DNA of 37,187 nucleotides from an uncultured Clostridia bacterium (GCA_947629335.1 CANRDI010000018.1:1-37187), one strand, 5' to 3'; positions 15,357-25,036 are shown, numbered from the stretch's first letter. Program-made: numbers and translations. The notes: generated by a model not told the origin, from the sequence alone.

Positions 15357-17879
15357 TCAGCCTAAAATTACCTTGACCTCGTGAACTCCGCCGTTCTGTG
15401 CGGGGATAACATTGCCCGAAATTTCCTTTCCGTCAACGGTCATAGACTTGACGCCTGAGCAAACGTGGTTCGGATTTTGGACGTCAATATTATAAACCGC
15501 GCCTCTGAACTGGCGTGAAACATTAAATCCGTCCCAAGCCGAAGGTATCGACGGGTCAATCTTCAGCCCCTCGTACTGCGGTTTTACTCCTAAAATATAC
15601 TGCGAGATCGCAACGAAATTCCATGCCGCCGTTCCCGTAAGCCATGAGTTTTTCGCCTCGCCGTGGCGCATACCGTCCTTGCCTGCAATCATCTGCGCAT
15701 AAACATACGGCTCTGTGCGGTGAAGGTCGCTCATCTCTTCGCGGAATGCGGGAGCAATTTTGCTGTAATACTCAAATGCCTTATCGCCGTGTCCTACGGC
15801 AGCCTCAGCGCAAATTATCCATGCATTGTTGTGGCAGAAAACGCCCGCATTTTCCTTGTATCCACCCGGATATGTCGAAATCTCGCCGTATTCAATCTTG
15901 TAGGTTGTAAACGCGGGATTGTTCAGCACCAGACCGTGCTTTGAGTTCAGATATTTGTCCACGCTTTCAAGCGTCTTTATATCGCAGCCCTTGTCCTTTC
16001 CAAGCCCTGCAAGCACGCACCAACCCTGCGGTTCGATAAATATTTTGCCCTCGTCGTTTTCGTGCGAGCCGACCTTGTTTCCGTTGTGGTCGTATGCACG
16101 CAGGAACCATTCTCCGTCATAGCCGTATTCAACAGTATTCGCGCGCATTTTTTCAATTTCAGCCTCAGCTCTCTTCGCTTCAGCCTCGTCGCCTTTAAGT
16201 CTGCACATTGCGGGATATTCGGGAGCAATAAAGCAGAACATTCCCGCGATCATAACGCTTTCCGCAGTCTGAGAATAGAACGGCGGGTTCGGGAAAATTT
16301 CCTTGTTGTTATAGGTCTGGAAGCTCTCGCCGGGCTTGTCTGAAAAGCACGAGAGGTTAAGGCAGTCGTTCCAGTCGGCTCTTCCCGAAAGCGGCAAGCC
16401 ATGAGGACCTACTTTTCTGCAAACATGGTCGAATGCTCTTTTACAGTGGTCGAGCATTGTATCCGCAAGCTCCTGCTTGTTCTCATACGGCACTTTCTCG
16501 TCAAGTATCGAAACATCGCCCGTTTCCTTTATATACTGCGCCACGGCAAGTATCATCCACAGCGGATCGTCGTTGAAGTTTGAGCCAAGCTCGTGATTGC
16601 CCATTTTCGTAAGCGGCTGGTACTGGTGATAAGCGCCGCCGTCTTCGAGCATTGTCGCGGCAAGGTCGATAAGGCGCTCTCTTGCTCTTTCGGGAATTTG
16701 ATGAACAAAGCCGAGCAAGTCCTGATTACTGTCGCGGAAGCCCATGCCTCTGCCTATGCCGCTTTCAAAGTAAGACGCCGAGCGCGACATATTGAATGTT
16801 ACCATACACTGATACTGGTTCCAGATATTGACCATTCTGTTTACTTTTTCATCGGGAGAATTTACGCTGTATTGCGTCAACAGCCTGCTCCAGTAATTCT
16901 GAAGGCTTTCAAAGAGCTTGTCTGCTTTTTCGGGAGTATTGCAGAGTTCAATCATTTCGAGAGCCTTTTTCTTGTTTATAACATTATACAGCGGTTTTTT
17001 ATTTCCTAAACCGTCTGTGGTATAGCTTGCAATTATACCGTCATAATTTCCGCTCTTGTCAAATTTTTCGTCCGCGGGCATTTCTACATATCCGAGACAG
17101 AACACAAGCTCTTTTGTTTCGTTAGGTTCAAGTTCAAGCTCAATATAATGCGAAGCAATAGGAGACCAACCCTCCGCGACGGAGTTTTTCGGCTTTCCTT
17201 CAAAAACAGCGTCGGGGTGTTCAAAACCGTTGTACAAACCGAGAAAACTCTCTCTGTCGGTGTCAAAGCCTTGTACGGGAACATTTACCGTGTAGAACGC
17301 AAAATGATCGCGGCGTTCTTTATATTCGGTCTTATGGTAAATAGTCGAGCCTTGTATCTCGACCTCGCCCGTGTTGAAATTTCTCTGGAAGTTTGTGGTA
17401 TCGTCGTTTGCGTCCCAAAGACACCATTCGACAAAGCTCGTAAGTTTGAGCGATTTCTTTTCTCCGCTCTCGTTTTTGACCGTGACCTTTTGAACTTCAC
17501 CGTTAAAATCCTGCGGAACAAAAAACTTTACCGAGGCTTTAACGCCGTTTTTGCTGCCTGTAATGATCGTATAGCCGAGACCGTGGCGGCACTCGTAGCT
17601 GTCAAGTTCGGTCTTTACAGGGCTCCAGCCGGGATTCCATACGACATCTCCGTCCTTGATATAAAAGTATCTTCCGCCCATATCGACGGGAACATTATTG
17701 TAGCGATAGCGGGTAATTCTGCGAAGCCTTGCGTCCTTATAGAAGCTGTAGCCGCCCGCCGTGTTTGAGATAAGCGAGAAAAAGCCCTGTGTTCCGAGAT
17801 AATTTATCCACGGATATGGGGTGCGGGGAGAGGTGATGACATATTCCTTTGCCAAATCATCAAAGTGACCGAATTTCAT
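15357..17879 (-). CDS. Cellobiose phosphorylase (GH94)
   Basis: Cytoplasmic enzyme that cleaves cellobiose with phosphate to glucose 1-phosphate and glucose, saving ATP in cellulose degraders. The 840-residue protein begins [16 protein letters not shown] and continues [32 protein letters not shown] and [10 protein letters not shown], close to characterised clostridial cellobiose phosphorylases (about 810 residues). The (alpha/alpha)6 catalytic domain contains [14 protein letters not shown] near 378 and the DWND catalytic-acid motif at 502-505. The C-terminal jelly-roll ends in [11 protein letters not shown]. It is monocistronic, with an AAAGGGA site before its start. No transporter is adjacent, so cellobiose must enter by a system encoded elsewhere. 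Confidence 0.95.
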   Translation of the reverse strand: MKFGHFDDLAKEYVITSPRTPYPWINYLGTQGFFSLISNTAGGYSFYKDARLRRITRYRYNNVPVDMGGRYFYIKDGDVVWNPGWSPVKTELDSYECRHGLGYTIITGSKNGVKASVKFFVPQDFNGEVQKVTVKNESGEKKSLKLTSFVEWCLWDANDDTTNFQRNFNTGEVEIQGSTIYHKTEYKERRDHFAFYTVNVPVQGFDTDRESFLGLYNGFEHPDAVFEGKPKNSVAEGWSPIASHYIELELEPNETKELVFCLGYVEMPADEKFDKSGNYDGIIASYTTDGLGNKKPLYNVINKKKALEMIELCNTPEKADKLFESLQNYWSRLLTQYSVNSPDEKVNRMVNIWNQYQCMVTFNMSRSASYFESGIGRGMGFRDSNQDLLGFVHQIPERARERLIDLAATMLEDGGAYHQYQPLTKMGNHELGSNFNDDPLWMILAVAQYIKETGDVSILDEKVPYENKQELADTMLDHCKRAFDHVCRKVGPHGLPLSGRADWNDCLNLSCFSDKPGESFQTYNNKEIFPNPPFYSQTAESVMIAGMFCFIAPEYPAMCRLKGDEAEAKRAEAEIEKMRANTVEYGYDGEWFLRAYDHNGNKVGSHENDEGKIFIEPQGWCVLAGLGKDKGCDIKTLESVDKYLNSKHGLVLNNPAFTTYKIEYGEISTYPGGYKENAGVFCHNNAWIICAEAAVGHGDKAFEYYSKIAPAFREEMSDLHRTEPYVYAQMIAGKDGMRHGEAKNSWLTGTAAWNFVAISQYILGVKPQYEGLKIDPSIPSAWDGFNVSRQFRGAVYNIDVQNPNHVCSGVKSMTVDGKEISGNVIPAQNGGVHEVKVILG

Positions 17880-17937
17880 AAATTTTAATCCCTTTCGTCG
17901 TTTTTTGCATTATTTAAAAAACAATGCTCTAATTAAA

Positions 17938-17966
17938 ATTATACTCCATTACGCCGATAATTACAA
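17938..17966 (-). promoter_or_regulatory. Cellobiose phosphorylase promoter
   Basis: Minus strand: -35 TTGTAA (17961-17966), 17-base spacer, perfect -10 TATAAT (17938-17943). The palindrome AAACGTTT lies just upstream at 17974-17981; it is the core of several LacI-family operators, but at 8 bp it may be chance. Confidence 0.72.
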
Positions 17967-18049
17967 GCCCCGTAAACGTTTCCGCCGTAAAATATTTCAA
18001 ACAAATTTTTCCGCCATTTTATGGGCATTTTGACGAGAACCATGTTCAA

Positions 18050-18120
18050 AATCAGTGTACAGTGTAAAGTTTATAGAGAACAGTAGAATGTATCCGCGTA
18101 TGCGGATACCATAACAAAAC
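18050..18120. repeat. Fragment of a dispersed repeat at the left edge of the IS
   Basis: TGTACAGTGTAAAGTTTATAG and the small inverted repeat GTATCCGCGTATGCGGATAC (18090-18109) match, in order, the left arm of the repeat at 20690-20760. The IS begins immediately after it, and the sequence after the other IS end (TACTATACACTATAAACTG) resembles the distal part of the same repeat. Confidence 0.55.
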
Positions 18121-18123
18121 TTG

Positions 18124-18935
18124 TCAATTATTGTGGACACTAAAAGCAGTGAAAAAATCATTGGGAAACAAATAGCCAATGCCTGAATTCAGTCGAGTGG
18201 CGTTATAGTATAACTTAATGTACTCCACCAAAGCCGGCCTGGCTTCTTCGAACGGGAGATGCCGGATATCCGGCATCTCCCGTTCGAGCATTTGCCAAAA
18301 ACTCTCGATTGGTTGGTTGTCACTCGGAGTTCCGGGACGCGACATACTCTTGCGGAATTTATATTTCTCTACAATTTCTTTTGTCTGCCTTGCTGTATAC
18401 TGACATCCCCTTTCACTGTGATAAACTGCACCACTCAGTCTATTCGGATTTCTTCCGACTGCCATAAAGAACACGTCCTGCACAATAGTCTGCCGCTGAT
18501 GGCGCTCAATTGCCCAGTCCACCATTCGGCGCGTCGCCACATAAATGACCCTGCATACATAAAGCTTGCCGTTGCGACATATAAGCTCGGAAATGTCTGA
18601 ACACCACAACATATTCGGCACTTTTACGTAAAATTTGTCTTTAACTAAATTCTCTTCAATATACTGCTCTTCCGTCGGCTTAGGCAGCCTTCTCTTACCT
18701 GTTCGACCGCTCTTTGCAATAAGACCGTTCTTCTTCAAAATTCGAGCAAACCGCCATTCTTCAACTGTAATGCCTTGCATTTCAAGCGCCTTGCGGATCC
18801 TAATCGACCATACCTGCTTTTATTTTGCTGAAAACAGTGAATAACCGCGCTTTCTATCTCGGATTTTTTCACTTCATATTGCTTAGACTTGCGGTAATAT
18901 GCACTCCTTGACACCTTCAAGATTCTGCATACCAT
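18124..18935 (-). pseudogene. IS3-family transposase orfB (DDE integrase), frameshifted
   Basis: Reading from MVCRILKVSRSAYYRK, the first part of OrfB runs to about 18805. There the frame must change to continue as SIRIRKALEMQGITVEE, ILKKNGLIAKSGRTGKRR, the normal helix-turn-helix region before the catalytic core. The rve core then reads LWCSDISEL (first Asp), GAVYHSERGCQYT, SRPGTPSDNQPIESFW (catalytic Glu) and ends SGIGYLFPNDFF. The second catalytic position, normally HSDxG, is HSERG, an Asp-to-Glu change. The frameshift and this change both point to an inactive copy. A 40-bp perfect palindrome lies inside at 18248-18287. Confidence 0.85.
18248..18287. repeat. 40-bp perfect palindrome inside orfB
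   Basis: Every base from 18248 to 18287 pairs with its mirror position around the centre between 18267 and 18268 (GATATC). The arms read TCGAACGGGAGATGCCGGAT. It lies in the coding stretch for LEREMPDIRHLPFE, an otherwise ordinary IS3 OrfB sequence. Confidence 0.95.
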
Positions 18936-19165
18936 GCCGCTGCTTTTTTAGGATTTCGTTTTCCAGCTTCAATTTGCGCAACTCCGCATTAACGGGTGCT
19001 AGGTGTCCTGTACCCATAAACGCCCGATTGCCGTTTAATTGGTACAACGATAGAGCATTCATGCGCTTATCCCTTCTTTTTCGATACAACCTGTGCCTTT
19101 AGCTTGTCTTTTATTAAAAAATTGCACGCCGTGACTTTGAACTCCTTAATGTACTTTCGCTTCAT
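18883..19165 (-). pseudogene. IS3-family orfA (helix-turn-helix), broken
   Basis: From an ATG at 19165 with a GGAGTG site upstream, the frame reads MKRKYIKEFKVTACNFL, the normal OrfA start, but meets a stop after SKKKG. Other frames pick up MLYRCTN and then RAFMGTGHLAPVNAEL and RKLKLENEILKK, the usual C-terminal leucine-zipper region. At least two frame changes or stops are needed to rebuild one protein. An A6 run (CTAAAAAAGC, near 18950) sits where IS3 elements place their frameshift signal, but the frames here no longer fit a simple -1 shift. Confidence 0.75.
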
Positions 19166-19317
19166 TTTGACACACTCCTTTATCTTATTATACCATTCCC
19201 TGTTTCGTGTGTCTACTTTTATTATACAACTTTCTACTATACACTATAAACTGTTTTTCGAATGCGACTTCTAAACACGGACGAGCGGAATATACTGTAC
19301 AAAGGGGGAATTAAAAA

Positions 19318-19965
19318 ATGGAAAACGTTATTGATATTACAAATGCGGACTTGCCTTTTTTAAAAGAAACACAAACCGACGATACGGCGGCTTCGGATGT
19401 TAAAGAACAGCACACAGAAGAAGCGCCTGTCCGCGACCGTCCGAAAGCGCCGACCCGCAGAAAAGCGCGGACCGTTATGTTTATAACCGCGCTTTGCGGA
19501 ACAGCAGCAGGAGTTATCCTCGCGCTTTCTGGAAAAGCCGATGCAGAAGCTGTTATGGGAGTTTCAGAGCGGATCTCAGGAAATTTCGGCGAAATTTTCC
19601 TGCACAGAGCCATAAGCGGCGGCGCAATTCTTCTTTTGGAGTTTATATTTGGTTTTTTCGCTTTCGGAGATTATATTTCGTGGATATTTCCGATGCTTGG
19701 AGGAATGGGCGCAGGATTTTTTTCTGCTGCGCTTCAGAAGCCTATTTTCCTGCCGTCGGAGATAGCTGTTTTGCTTGCGGTAATATTTGCCGCTGCAAAT
19801 TCTGCTGTTTTTTCCCAAAAACTTTTGGGGCTTGCTTCGGGAGAACGCTCATTTATGCGGGGAATGTCACTGTCAGAATATTGCGCGAGATTTGCTGTTG
19901 CGCTTCCGATAATAATTGCCGCAGCAATTTATGAGGGCATTGCCGCGACAAATTTTACTGTATAG
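19318..19965 (+). CDS. Membrane protein of unknown function, possibly SpoIIM-like
   Basis: A 215-residue protein. Residues 1-50 are polar and charged (cytoplasmic). Then come hydrophobic segments at about 52-70, 97-118, 121-140, 147-166 and 190-208. The block LLLEFIFGFFAFGDYISWIF, PMLGGMGAGF has the layout of the central helices of SpoIIM-type proteins (Gly-rich helix, short loop, Pro, then Gly-x-Gly-Phe), but this is a weak resemblance. A strong AAAGGGGGAA site precedes the ATG. The gene stands alone just beyond the IS end, so the IS or its repeat may have replaced its original promoter. Confidence 0.7.
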   Translation: MENVIDITNADLPFLKETQTDDTAASDVKEQHTEEAPVRDRPKAPTRRKARTVMFITALCGTAAGVILALSGKADAEAVMGVSERISGNFGEIFLHRAISGGAILLLEFIFGFFAFGDYISWIFPMLGGMGAGFFSAALQKPIFLPSEIAVLLAVIFAAANSAVFSQKLLGLASGERSFMRGMSLSEYCARFAVALPIIIAAAIYEGIAATNFTV

Positions 19966-20472
19966 CGTTTATGAAATGCGTTTTTTTAATGTCATTTTCT
20001 GCACAACAACAATACTCTCCAAAATCATTCGGCAGTAAGATCAGAGATAGTTGTTTTTTCAGCAAGTTCCGAAGATGCTTTTATTGCAGTCAGTTTTATA
20101 CGCTGACTTGTTTTTTTCTGCTGTTCATCAGTTACCGCCTATTTTCAAACGAATTTTGGAAAACATTTTGTTGCTGACAATAATCAATTAAAATATGCAT
20201 TAAAGCGCAGTATAAAATGCAAATTTTAACAACTGAATTAACTAATGTCAATTTTACTGTTTTATAACTTTTGACGCATTGATAAGAATCGGCGTTTTTT
20301 GTAATTAGTCGGTACAATATGCATAAAAGATCCGACACAAGCAGATCGCTATTGTTTCGGATCTCAGTGTATTTTCAATTGAAACGAAATCTTTCAGTAC
20401 ATTATTTGGCTCGGAATGAATATAATATATTTCGGTGTGCATAATAATTTTCGGAAAAATTTAAAAAAGTAC
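19966..20472. other. Non-coding, AT-rich interval
   Basis: No gene is supported. One imperfect hairpin is visible (AGATCCGA at about 20329 pairing with CGGATCT at about 20366), not followed by a clean T-run. Short frames here lack ribosome binding sites and family features. Confidence 0.5.
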
Positions 20473-20501
20473 TTGACAAAAAAATGTCAATATGATATAA
20501 T
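20473..20501 (+). promoter_or_regulatory. tRNA-Gln promoter
   Basis: Consensus -35 TTGACA (20473-20478), 17-base spacer and consensus -10 TATAAT (20496-20501), about 15 bases before the tRNA. Confidence 0.9.
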
Positions 20502-20516
20502 TTTAATGTTAATTGC

Positions 20517-20591
20517 TGGGGTGTCGCCAAGCGGTAAGGCAACGGACTCTGACTCCGTCATTCGGGGGTTCAAATCCCTCTACCCCAACCA
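20517..20591 (+). tRNA. tRNA-Gln, anticodon CTG
   Basis: The cloverleaf closes fully: acceptor TGGGGTG with TACCCCA (one G-T pair), anticodon stem ACGGA/TCCGT around loop CTCTGAC giving anticodon CTG (reads CAG), T-arm GGGGG/CCCTC with TTCAAAT loop, discriminator A and an encoded CCA end. It has its own promoter and terminator, so it is a single-gene unit. Confidence 0.95.
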
Positions 20592-20615
20592 GCAGGGATA
20601 GCTCTGCACCCATAT

Positions 20616-20649
20616 CGTCCCGCATGCTCCTGCGGGACGTTTTCTTTTA
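20616..20649 (+). terminator. tRNA-Gln terminator
   Basis: Stem CGTCCCGCA / TGCGGGACG with loop TGCTCC, followed by TTTTCTTTT. Confidence 0.9.
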
Positions 20650-20689
20650 GCTCGACCAAGAAAATCTTTTTGTAAAGGGCTTGCAGTAT

Positions 20690-20890
20690 ACAAGGTATGG
20701 TGTACAGTAAATAGCTAAGGTATCCGCTTGCGCGGATAATATTTGATTGTTTTCGAAAGATAAGGTTAGGCTTGAACCAAAGTGAGTTCAAGCCTATGTG
20801 CTTTTAATTTAAAAACAATCTTAAATTATCTGCGTCAGCAGATACCTACTATTGTTTACTGCATACTATAACACTGTACACTAACATCGT
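20690..20890. repeat. MITE-like inverted-repeat element
   Basis: The left arm (about 20690-20755: TGTACAGTAAATAG, TATCCGCTTGCGCGGATA, ATTTGATTGTTTT) recurs in inverted form as the right arm (about 20812-20885: AAAACAATC, ATTATCTGCGTCAGCAGATA, ACTGTACACTA). The centre holds a second hairpin, TAGGCTTGAA / TTCAAGCCTA (about 20767-20798). A further partial copy of one arm follows at 20889-20920. No ORF is present. The structure resembles a non-autonomous element or a large structured RNA. Confidence 0.55.
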
Positions 20891-20929
20891 CCGCTTCGCA
20901 GATAGTATTAAATTGTTTTGGAACTAAAG

Positions 20930-21360
20930 TTTTGCGGTGAGCAAAGGTTGTTCGCCGCAAAAATACGCTCTGTTCGCGTTTTCGCTGCGCGAAAACACGG
21001 CGCTGACGGCTTCGTGGTTCGCTTGCCCCTCACTGTGGAAAAGCCAAACTGCGGGAGAACCTACCGGTTTCCCACTCCCTTTAGCGCCTGCTTACGCAAT
21101 CGCGGTGGCGCTGCACTCCTGCCGAAGTAAAAACTTTTTTCAAAAAAGTTTCCTCTCCGGTCGCGGCGAAGCCGCGAAACAAGCGTTAGCTTAGCGCTAA
21201 AGGGTGCGGGGAAAACAAGAGTTTTCCCCGCATTTCCGTTTCAAATGCAAGCATTTGAAACGGCAATCTGCTGGAGGGGGAGCGGGGGAACCGGCAGGTT
21301 CCCTCCGCGGTTTGGTTTTCCCACAGTAAGGAGCAAGCTAAAACAAAAAAGGGAGCGTGC
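20930..21360. repeat. Mosaic of dispersed non-coding repeats
   Basis: Modules shared with other gaps: 21018-21077 (CTCACTGTGG and AACCTACCGGTTTCCC) recurs inverted at 21284-21345 and again at 36995-37050; 21088-21158 (CTGCTTACGCAATCGCGG, CTGCACTCCTGCCGAAG) recurs inverted at about 28774-28839; the GCGGCTTCGCCGCG-type hairpin near 21160 recurs near 37110. Hairpins GCGGGGAAAAC / GTTTTCCCCGC and GTTTCAAATGC / GCATTTGAAAC are also present. Open frames across this stretch are repeat artefacts. Confidence 0.75.
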
Positions 21361-21370
21361 CTAAGATATT

Positions 21371-21585
21371 TTTGGGGGAAAACTTTTAAAAAAGTTTTCC
21401 CCCAAAACCCCTTTTCAAAACTTTTATGCAACGTGCTGTAATGGAAACGCACTTTTGCTGATTTTTTTCTTTGCGGGGGCTATGCCCCCGCACCCCCATT
21501 GAGGGAAAACTTTTGAAAAAGTTTTCCCTCAAACTCCCTTTCAAAACTTTTATGCAACGTGCTGTAATGGAAACGCACTTTCGCT
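21371..21585. repeat. Two copies of the hairpin repeat after leuS
   Basis: Copies at 21371-21453 and 21494-21585 carry the same order as those at 1-258: a GGGGAAAAC / GTTTTCCCC type hairpin, then CCTTTCAAAAC, then TTATGCAACGTGCTGTAATGGAAACGC. The last copy ends directly before the leuS stop, in the same orientation to the gene as at pyk. Confidence 0.85.
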
Positions 21586-21591
21586 TTCCGC

Positions 21592-24015
21592 TTATTTCAC
21601 CACGATGTTTACCAGCTTATTCGGCACGGCTATCTTCTTAACAATAGTTTTACCGTCAACAGCCGCCTTTATCTCCGGCAGTTCTATTGCCGTGTTTATA
21701 ACCGTTTCGCTGTCGCAATCGACAGGCGCATTAAAGCGCGCTTTTAACTTTCCGTTTACTTGAATGACAAGTTCTACAGTGCTGTCAGCGCAGAGCTTTT
21801 CGTCATAGCTTACCCACTTTTGCTCGTTCAGAATACCAAATCCGAGCGAGTTGAACAACTCTTCGGTAATGTGCGGAGCAAACGGGTTCAGGATTATCAA
21901 AAGGTCGCGGAACTCCGCTCTGTTAAAGCCGCCCGCGTTGTCCGCGTCATTCAGCAATCCCATCATCGCCGCAATAGCGGTGTTGAATTTAAGTGTTTCT
22001 ATGTCCTCGGTGACTTTCTTTATCGTTTTGTGCATTGCCGAGCGCAGTTTTTCACTGTATTCCTCGCCGTCCTTCAGATTTTCAGACATTCCCCAAATAC
22101 GCTCTAAAAAGCGCTTACAGCCCTTTATTCCGTTTTCCTGCCACGGAGCCGCCTTTTCAAAATCACCTACGAACATCTCATAAAGGCGCATTGTGTCCGC
22201 GCCGTATTCCTTTACAACTTCATCGGGATTTACGACATTGTGCAGCGATTTTGACATCTTACAGAACTTCGTCGGGTCTGTCGGGTCAACGCCGAGTATC
22301 ATTCCGTGAGAGGTGCGCTTTGCATAAGGTTCTTTTGTCGGAACAACCCCTTGGTCGTACAGGAACTTGTGCCAGAAACGGCTGTACAGCAAATGCAGCG
22401 TCGTATGCTCCATACCGCCGTTGTACCAGTCCACGGGAAGCCAGTATTTAAGCGCCTCTTTTGAAGCAAGCTCTTTGTCGTTTGTCGGGTCTGTATAGCG
22501 CAGGAAATACCAGCTTGACCCTGCCCATTGAGGCATTGTGTCGGTTTCGCGCTTTGCAGGACCGCCGCATTTAGGACAAGTGGTGTTGATAAAACTTTCA
22601 AGCGTGGAAAGCGGACTTTCGCCGTTGTCGGTCGGCATATAGCTCTCGACTTCGGGAAGTTTAAGCGGCAGTTCGCTTTCGGGCAGCCCCACCCAGCCGC
22701 ATTTCTCACAGTAAACCACGGGAATAGGCTCTCCCCAGTATCTCTGGCGCGAGAATACCCAGTCGCGCAGCTTATAATTCACCTTTTCATGACCAAGCCC
22801 CTTTTCGGTCAGCCATTCTTTTATCTTCACCTTCGCGTCCTCTACAGAAAGTCCGTCGAGGAACTGAGAATTGACCATAACTCCCGTCGCGCAGTCGGTA
22901 AACGCCTCTTTCTGTACGTCCTCGCCGCCCTTTACGACTTCGATTATCGGAAGACCGAATTTCTTTGCAAATTCCCAGTCGCGCGTGTCGTGCGCAGGAA
23001 CTGCCATAATCGCGCCCGTGCCGTATGACATCAGAACATAGTCGGAAATGAAAATCGGTATCTGCGTTCCGTTTACGGGATTTATCGCCATAACGCCGCC
23101 AAGCTTTACGCCCGTTTTGTCCTTGTTCATCTCCGTACGGTCAAAGTCGGACTTACGGGCAGCTTCCTGCTGATAAGCCCTTACCTCGCTGAGGTTTTCG
23201 ATTTTATCCGCCCACTTTTCGATAAGCGGGTGTTCGGGGGAAATTACCATATACGTCGCGCCGAAAAGCGTGTCGGGGCGCGTTGTGTAAACGGTGAGGG
23301 TATCGCCGAGCGTTGTCGTGAAATTAACCTCCGCGCCCGTAGAACGTCCTATCCAGTTTACCTGCGCGGTCTTTATCTTCTCGAAATAGTCTACGCTGTC
23401 GAGGTCGTCCAAAAGTTTCTGCGCATAGTCGGTTATTTTCAGCATCCACTGGTTTTTGACTTTGTGGATAACTTCTCCGTGACAGCGTTCGCAAGTGCCG
23501 TTTACAACTTCCTCATTTGCAAGAACGACCTTACAGCTTGTACACCAGTTTACGTTCATTTCCTTTTTATACGCAAGTCCCGCGTTAAACAGCTTTAAGA
23601 ATATCCACTGAGTCCATTTGAAATAATTCGGGTCGGTCGTGTTTACCTCGCGCTCCCAGTCAAACGAAAGTCCGAGAGCTTTGAGCTGTCCTCGAAAACG
23701 GTTTATATTGCGCTCGGTGACAATAGCGGGGTGGATCTTATTTTTTATCGCAAAGTTTTCCGTAGGAAGTCCGAATGCGTCCCATCCCATCGGGAAAAGC
23801 ACGTTATACCCCTGCATACGGCGCTTCCTTGCGACAATATCCATTGCCGTATACGGGCGCGGATGTCCGACGTGAAGTCCGTCGCCCGACGGATAAGGAA
23901 ACTCTACGAGCGCATAATATTTCGGCTTTGAAAAGTCGTTTTCGGTGTGGAATGTGCGGTGTTCGTCCCAATATTTCTGCCATTTGCTTTCTACTGCGGC
24001 AAAATCATATTTCAT
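21592..24015 (-). CDS. leuS: Leucyl-tRNA synthetase
   Basis: Class I aminoacyl-tRNA synthetase that charges tRNA-Leu. The 807-residue product has the full bacterial length. The HIGH-type motif is GLHVGH (46-51) after EFPYPSGD; a zinc-knuckle-like CTSCKV ... CERCHG is near residue 160; the CP1 editing domain contains [13 protein letters not shown] and [26 protein letters not shown] lies before the KMSKS loop ([12 protein letters not shown]); the C-terminus is a short LeuRS tail. The frame stays open to 24078, but an AAAGGAC site sits before the ATG at 24015 and the alignable protein starts there. The gene is monocistronic and divergent from the next gene. Confidence 0.98.
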   Translation of the reverse strand: MKYDFAAVESKWQKYWDEHRTFHTENDFSKPKYYALVEFPYPSGDGLHVGHPRPYTAMDIVARKRRMQGYNVLFPMGWDAFGLPTENFAIKNKIHPAIVTERNINRFRGQLKALGLSFDWEREVNTTDPNYFKWTQWIFLKLFNAGLAYKKEMNVNWCTSCKVVLANEEVVNGTCERCHGEVIHKVKNQWMLKITDYAQKLLDDLDSVDYFEKIKTAQVNWIGRSTGAEVNFTTTLGDTLTVYTTRPDTLFGATYMVISPEHPLIEKWADKIENLSEVRAYQQEAARKSDFDRTEMNKDKTGVKLGGVMAINPVNGTQIPIFISDYVLMSYGTGAIMAVPAHDTRDWEFAKKFGLPIIEVVKGGEDVQKEAFTDCATGVMVNSQFLDGLSVEDAKVKIKEWLTEKGLGHEKVNYKLRDWVFSRQRYWGEPIPVVYCEKCGWVGLPESELPLKLPEVESYMPTDNGESPLSTLESFINTTCPKCGGPAKRETDTMPQWAGSSWYFLRYTDPTNDKELASKEALKYWLPVDWYNGGMEHTTLHLLYSRFWHKFLYDQGVVPTKEPYAKRTSHGMILGVDPTDPTKFCKMSKSLHNVVNPDEVVKEYGADTMRLYEMFVGDFEKAAPWQENGIKGCKRFLERIWGMSENLKDGEEYSEKLRSAMHKTIKKVTEDIETLKFNTAIAAMMGLLNDADNAGGFNRAEFRDLLIILNPFAPHITEELFNSLGFGILNEQKWVSYDEKLCADSTVELVIQVNGKLKARFNAPVDCDSETVINTAIELPEIKAAVDGKTIVKKIAVPNKLVNIVVK

Positions 24016-24049
24016 TTTTTTCTGTCCTTTCGCATTAAAATTCAATATG

Positions 24050-24078
24050 ATTATATCACAATAATTTAAAAAAGTCAA
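24050..24078 (-). promoter_or_regulatory. leuS promoter
   Basis: Minus strand: -35 TTGACT (24073-24078), 17-base spacer, perfect -10 TATAAT (24050-24055). The leader is only about 28 bases, so no T-box riboswitch can fit before leuS. Confidence 0.85.
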
Positions 24079-24097
24079 TTGATTTTTACAAAGTCGG

Positions 24098-24126
24098 TTG
24101 ACGAAACGGGTGAAAAAGTGTATAAT
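24098..24126 (+). promoter_or_regulatory. Promoter of the divergent membrane-protein gene
   Basis: -35 TTGACG (24098-24103), 17-base spacer, perfect -10 TATAAT (24121-24126). Transcription would start near 24133, just at the AAGGCGGTG that looks like the ribosome binding site of the next gene. Confidence 0.82.
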
Positions 24127-24146
24127 AAATTGAAGGCGGTGATATT

Positions 24147-24875
24147 CTGAAAAATTTTTTTCATGCTGACACCGAAAAGTATAAAAAGCGTTTTAATCAC
24201 ATTATGCTTGTCGTTTCCGTGCCGATACTGGCGCTATGCACTTTCTGCACGGTCAATATTATAATAAACTTCGGCAGGGAGATCGCCGTTATGTACCTTA
24301 TCATCGCGGGAGCGAGCGTTTTTGCGGGAATGGTTTTCTCGTTTGCGGCGGCATATTTTACCGACAAAATGATACGCAGACACAGCAAATATACGTTTTT
24401 CGATTTTCTCCCGAAAGGCATGGTCTTTAGTGAATATGCGGGCGAGTTTACCCGATACGGAAAGCGGAAAATACTCAGGAAACTGTATTATATACCATTT
24501 GAAACGCTCAAAAGCATTTCGAGAGACCCGAAAACTGCCCCGCACAATATTGAGTTTAAGGGCGAAATACGCAGTTATTTCCTTGAAACAAAGCGATTGG
24601 GCTATCATATTTTCGAGGACGGAGAGCTTGTTTTTGATACCTTTGTGCTGAATTTCGGATATTATGAAAAACTTTCGTCGGTCACGGTCAAAGACCGCTT
24701 CGGAAATACAAAGCGTCTGGAGAAAGCTGCCGAATATTATCATAACAAGTTCAAAAATGCTCCGAAGAAAAAACCGTTTGATATAGCGGATTATGTTTCG
24801 ACAGTCAAAAAGCGGAAACCAAAGACCTCAAACCCCGCGCTCGAAGCGCCGAGCTACAGCAGAGAATGGAAATAA
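24147..24875 (+). CDS. Two-helix membrane protein of unknown function
   Basis: Two hydrophobic helices (beginning [13 protein letters not shown] and [15 protein letters not shown]) are followed by a cytoplasmic domain of about 160 residues rich in aromatic and charged residues, and a basic tail. I do not recognise the family. The first in-frame ATG is at 24204, where no ribosome binding site exists and the protein would begin inside its first helix. In frame upstream, a CTG at 24147 follows AAGGCGGTG at a normal distance and adds [19 protein letters not shown], a sensible cytoplasmic lead-in. I therefore place the start at CTG; an ATT at 24144 is also possible. From the ATG the protein would be 223 residues, from the CTG 242. 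Confidence 0.65.
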   Translation: MKNFFHADTEKYKKRFNHIMLVVSVPILALCTFCTVNIIINFGREIAVMYLIIAGASVFAGMVFSFAAAYFTDKMIRRHSKYTFFDFLPKGMVFSEYAGEFTRYGKRKILRKLYYIPFETLKSISRDPKTAPHNIEFKGEIRSYFLETKRLGYHIFEDGELVFDTFVLNFGYYEKLSSVTVKDRFGNTKRLEKAAEYYHNKFKNAPKKKPFDIADYVSTVKKRKPKTSNPALEAPSYSREWK

Positions 24876-24949
24876 TTGTCAGAACTTTTATAAGTGCAAG
24901 TTCGTTTAAAAAAACTTGCAAAAAACGGTCTGTCTTTTGCGAAAACTTA

Positions 24950-24978
24950 TTGACAACGGGGTTTAAAAGTGATAAAAT
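24950..24978 (+). promoter_or_regulatory. ilvE promoter
   Basis: -35 TTGACA (24950-24955), 17-base spacer, -10 TAAAAT (24973-24978), about 55 bases before the ilvE ATG. Confidence 0.8.
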
Positions 24979-25036
24979 AATGGTGTATATTTGAACGGCG
25001 GAAATTTCCGCAAAATAAGCTTTTGGAGGATTTTTT

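Larger units (their letters stand above)
18121..19229 (-). mobile_element. Decayed IS3-family insertion sequence
   Basis: About 1.1 kb with the orfA-orfB layout of IS3-type elements, transcribed on the minus strand. The ends form an imperfect inverted repeat: TTGTCAATTATTGTGGACAC at 18121 inward, against TTGTATAATAAAAGTAGACAC from 19229 inward. Both ORFs are interrupted by frameshifts or stops and a catalytic residue is altered, so the element cannot move by itself. No clear target duplication is visible; the ends given are the outer limits of matching terminal repeats. Confidence 0.8.

Noticed and set aside
18940-18960. Working programmed -1 frameshift site in the IS
   Set aside because: The A6 run is present, but a -1 shift leads to an early stop and both ORFs have other disruptions.
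20918-21194. Plus-strand ORFs of 70-85 codons
   Set aside because: They lie wholly in dispersed repeats, have no ribosome binding sites, and similar chance frames occur in the other copies of the repeats.
24016-24146. T-box riboswitch before leuS
   Set aside because: The leuS promoter leaves a leader of only about 28 bases, too short for a T-box; no antiterminator sequence is seen.
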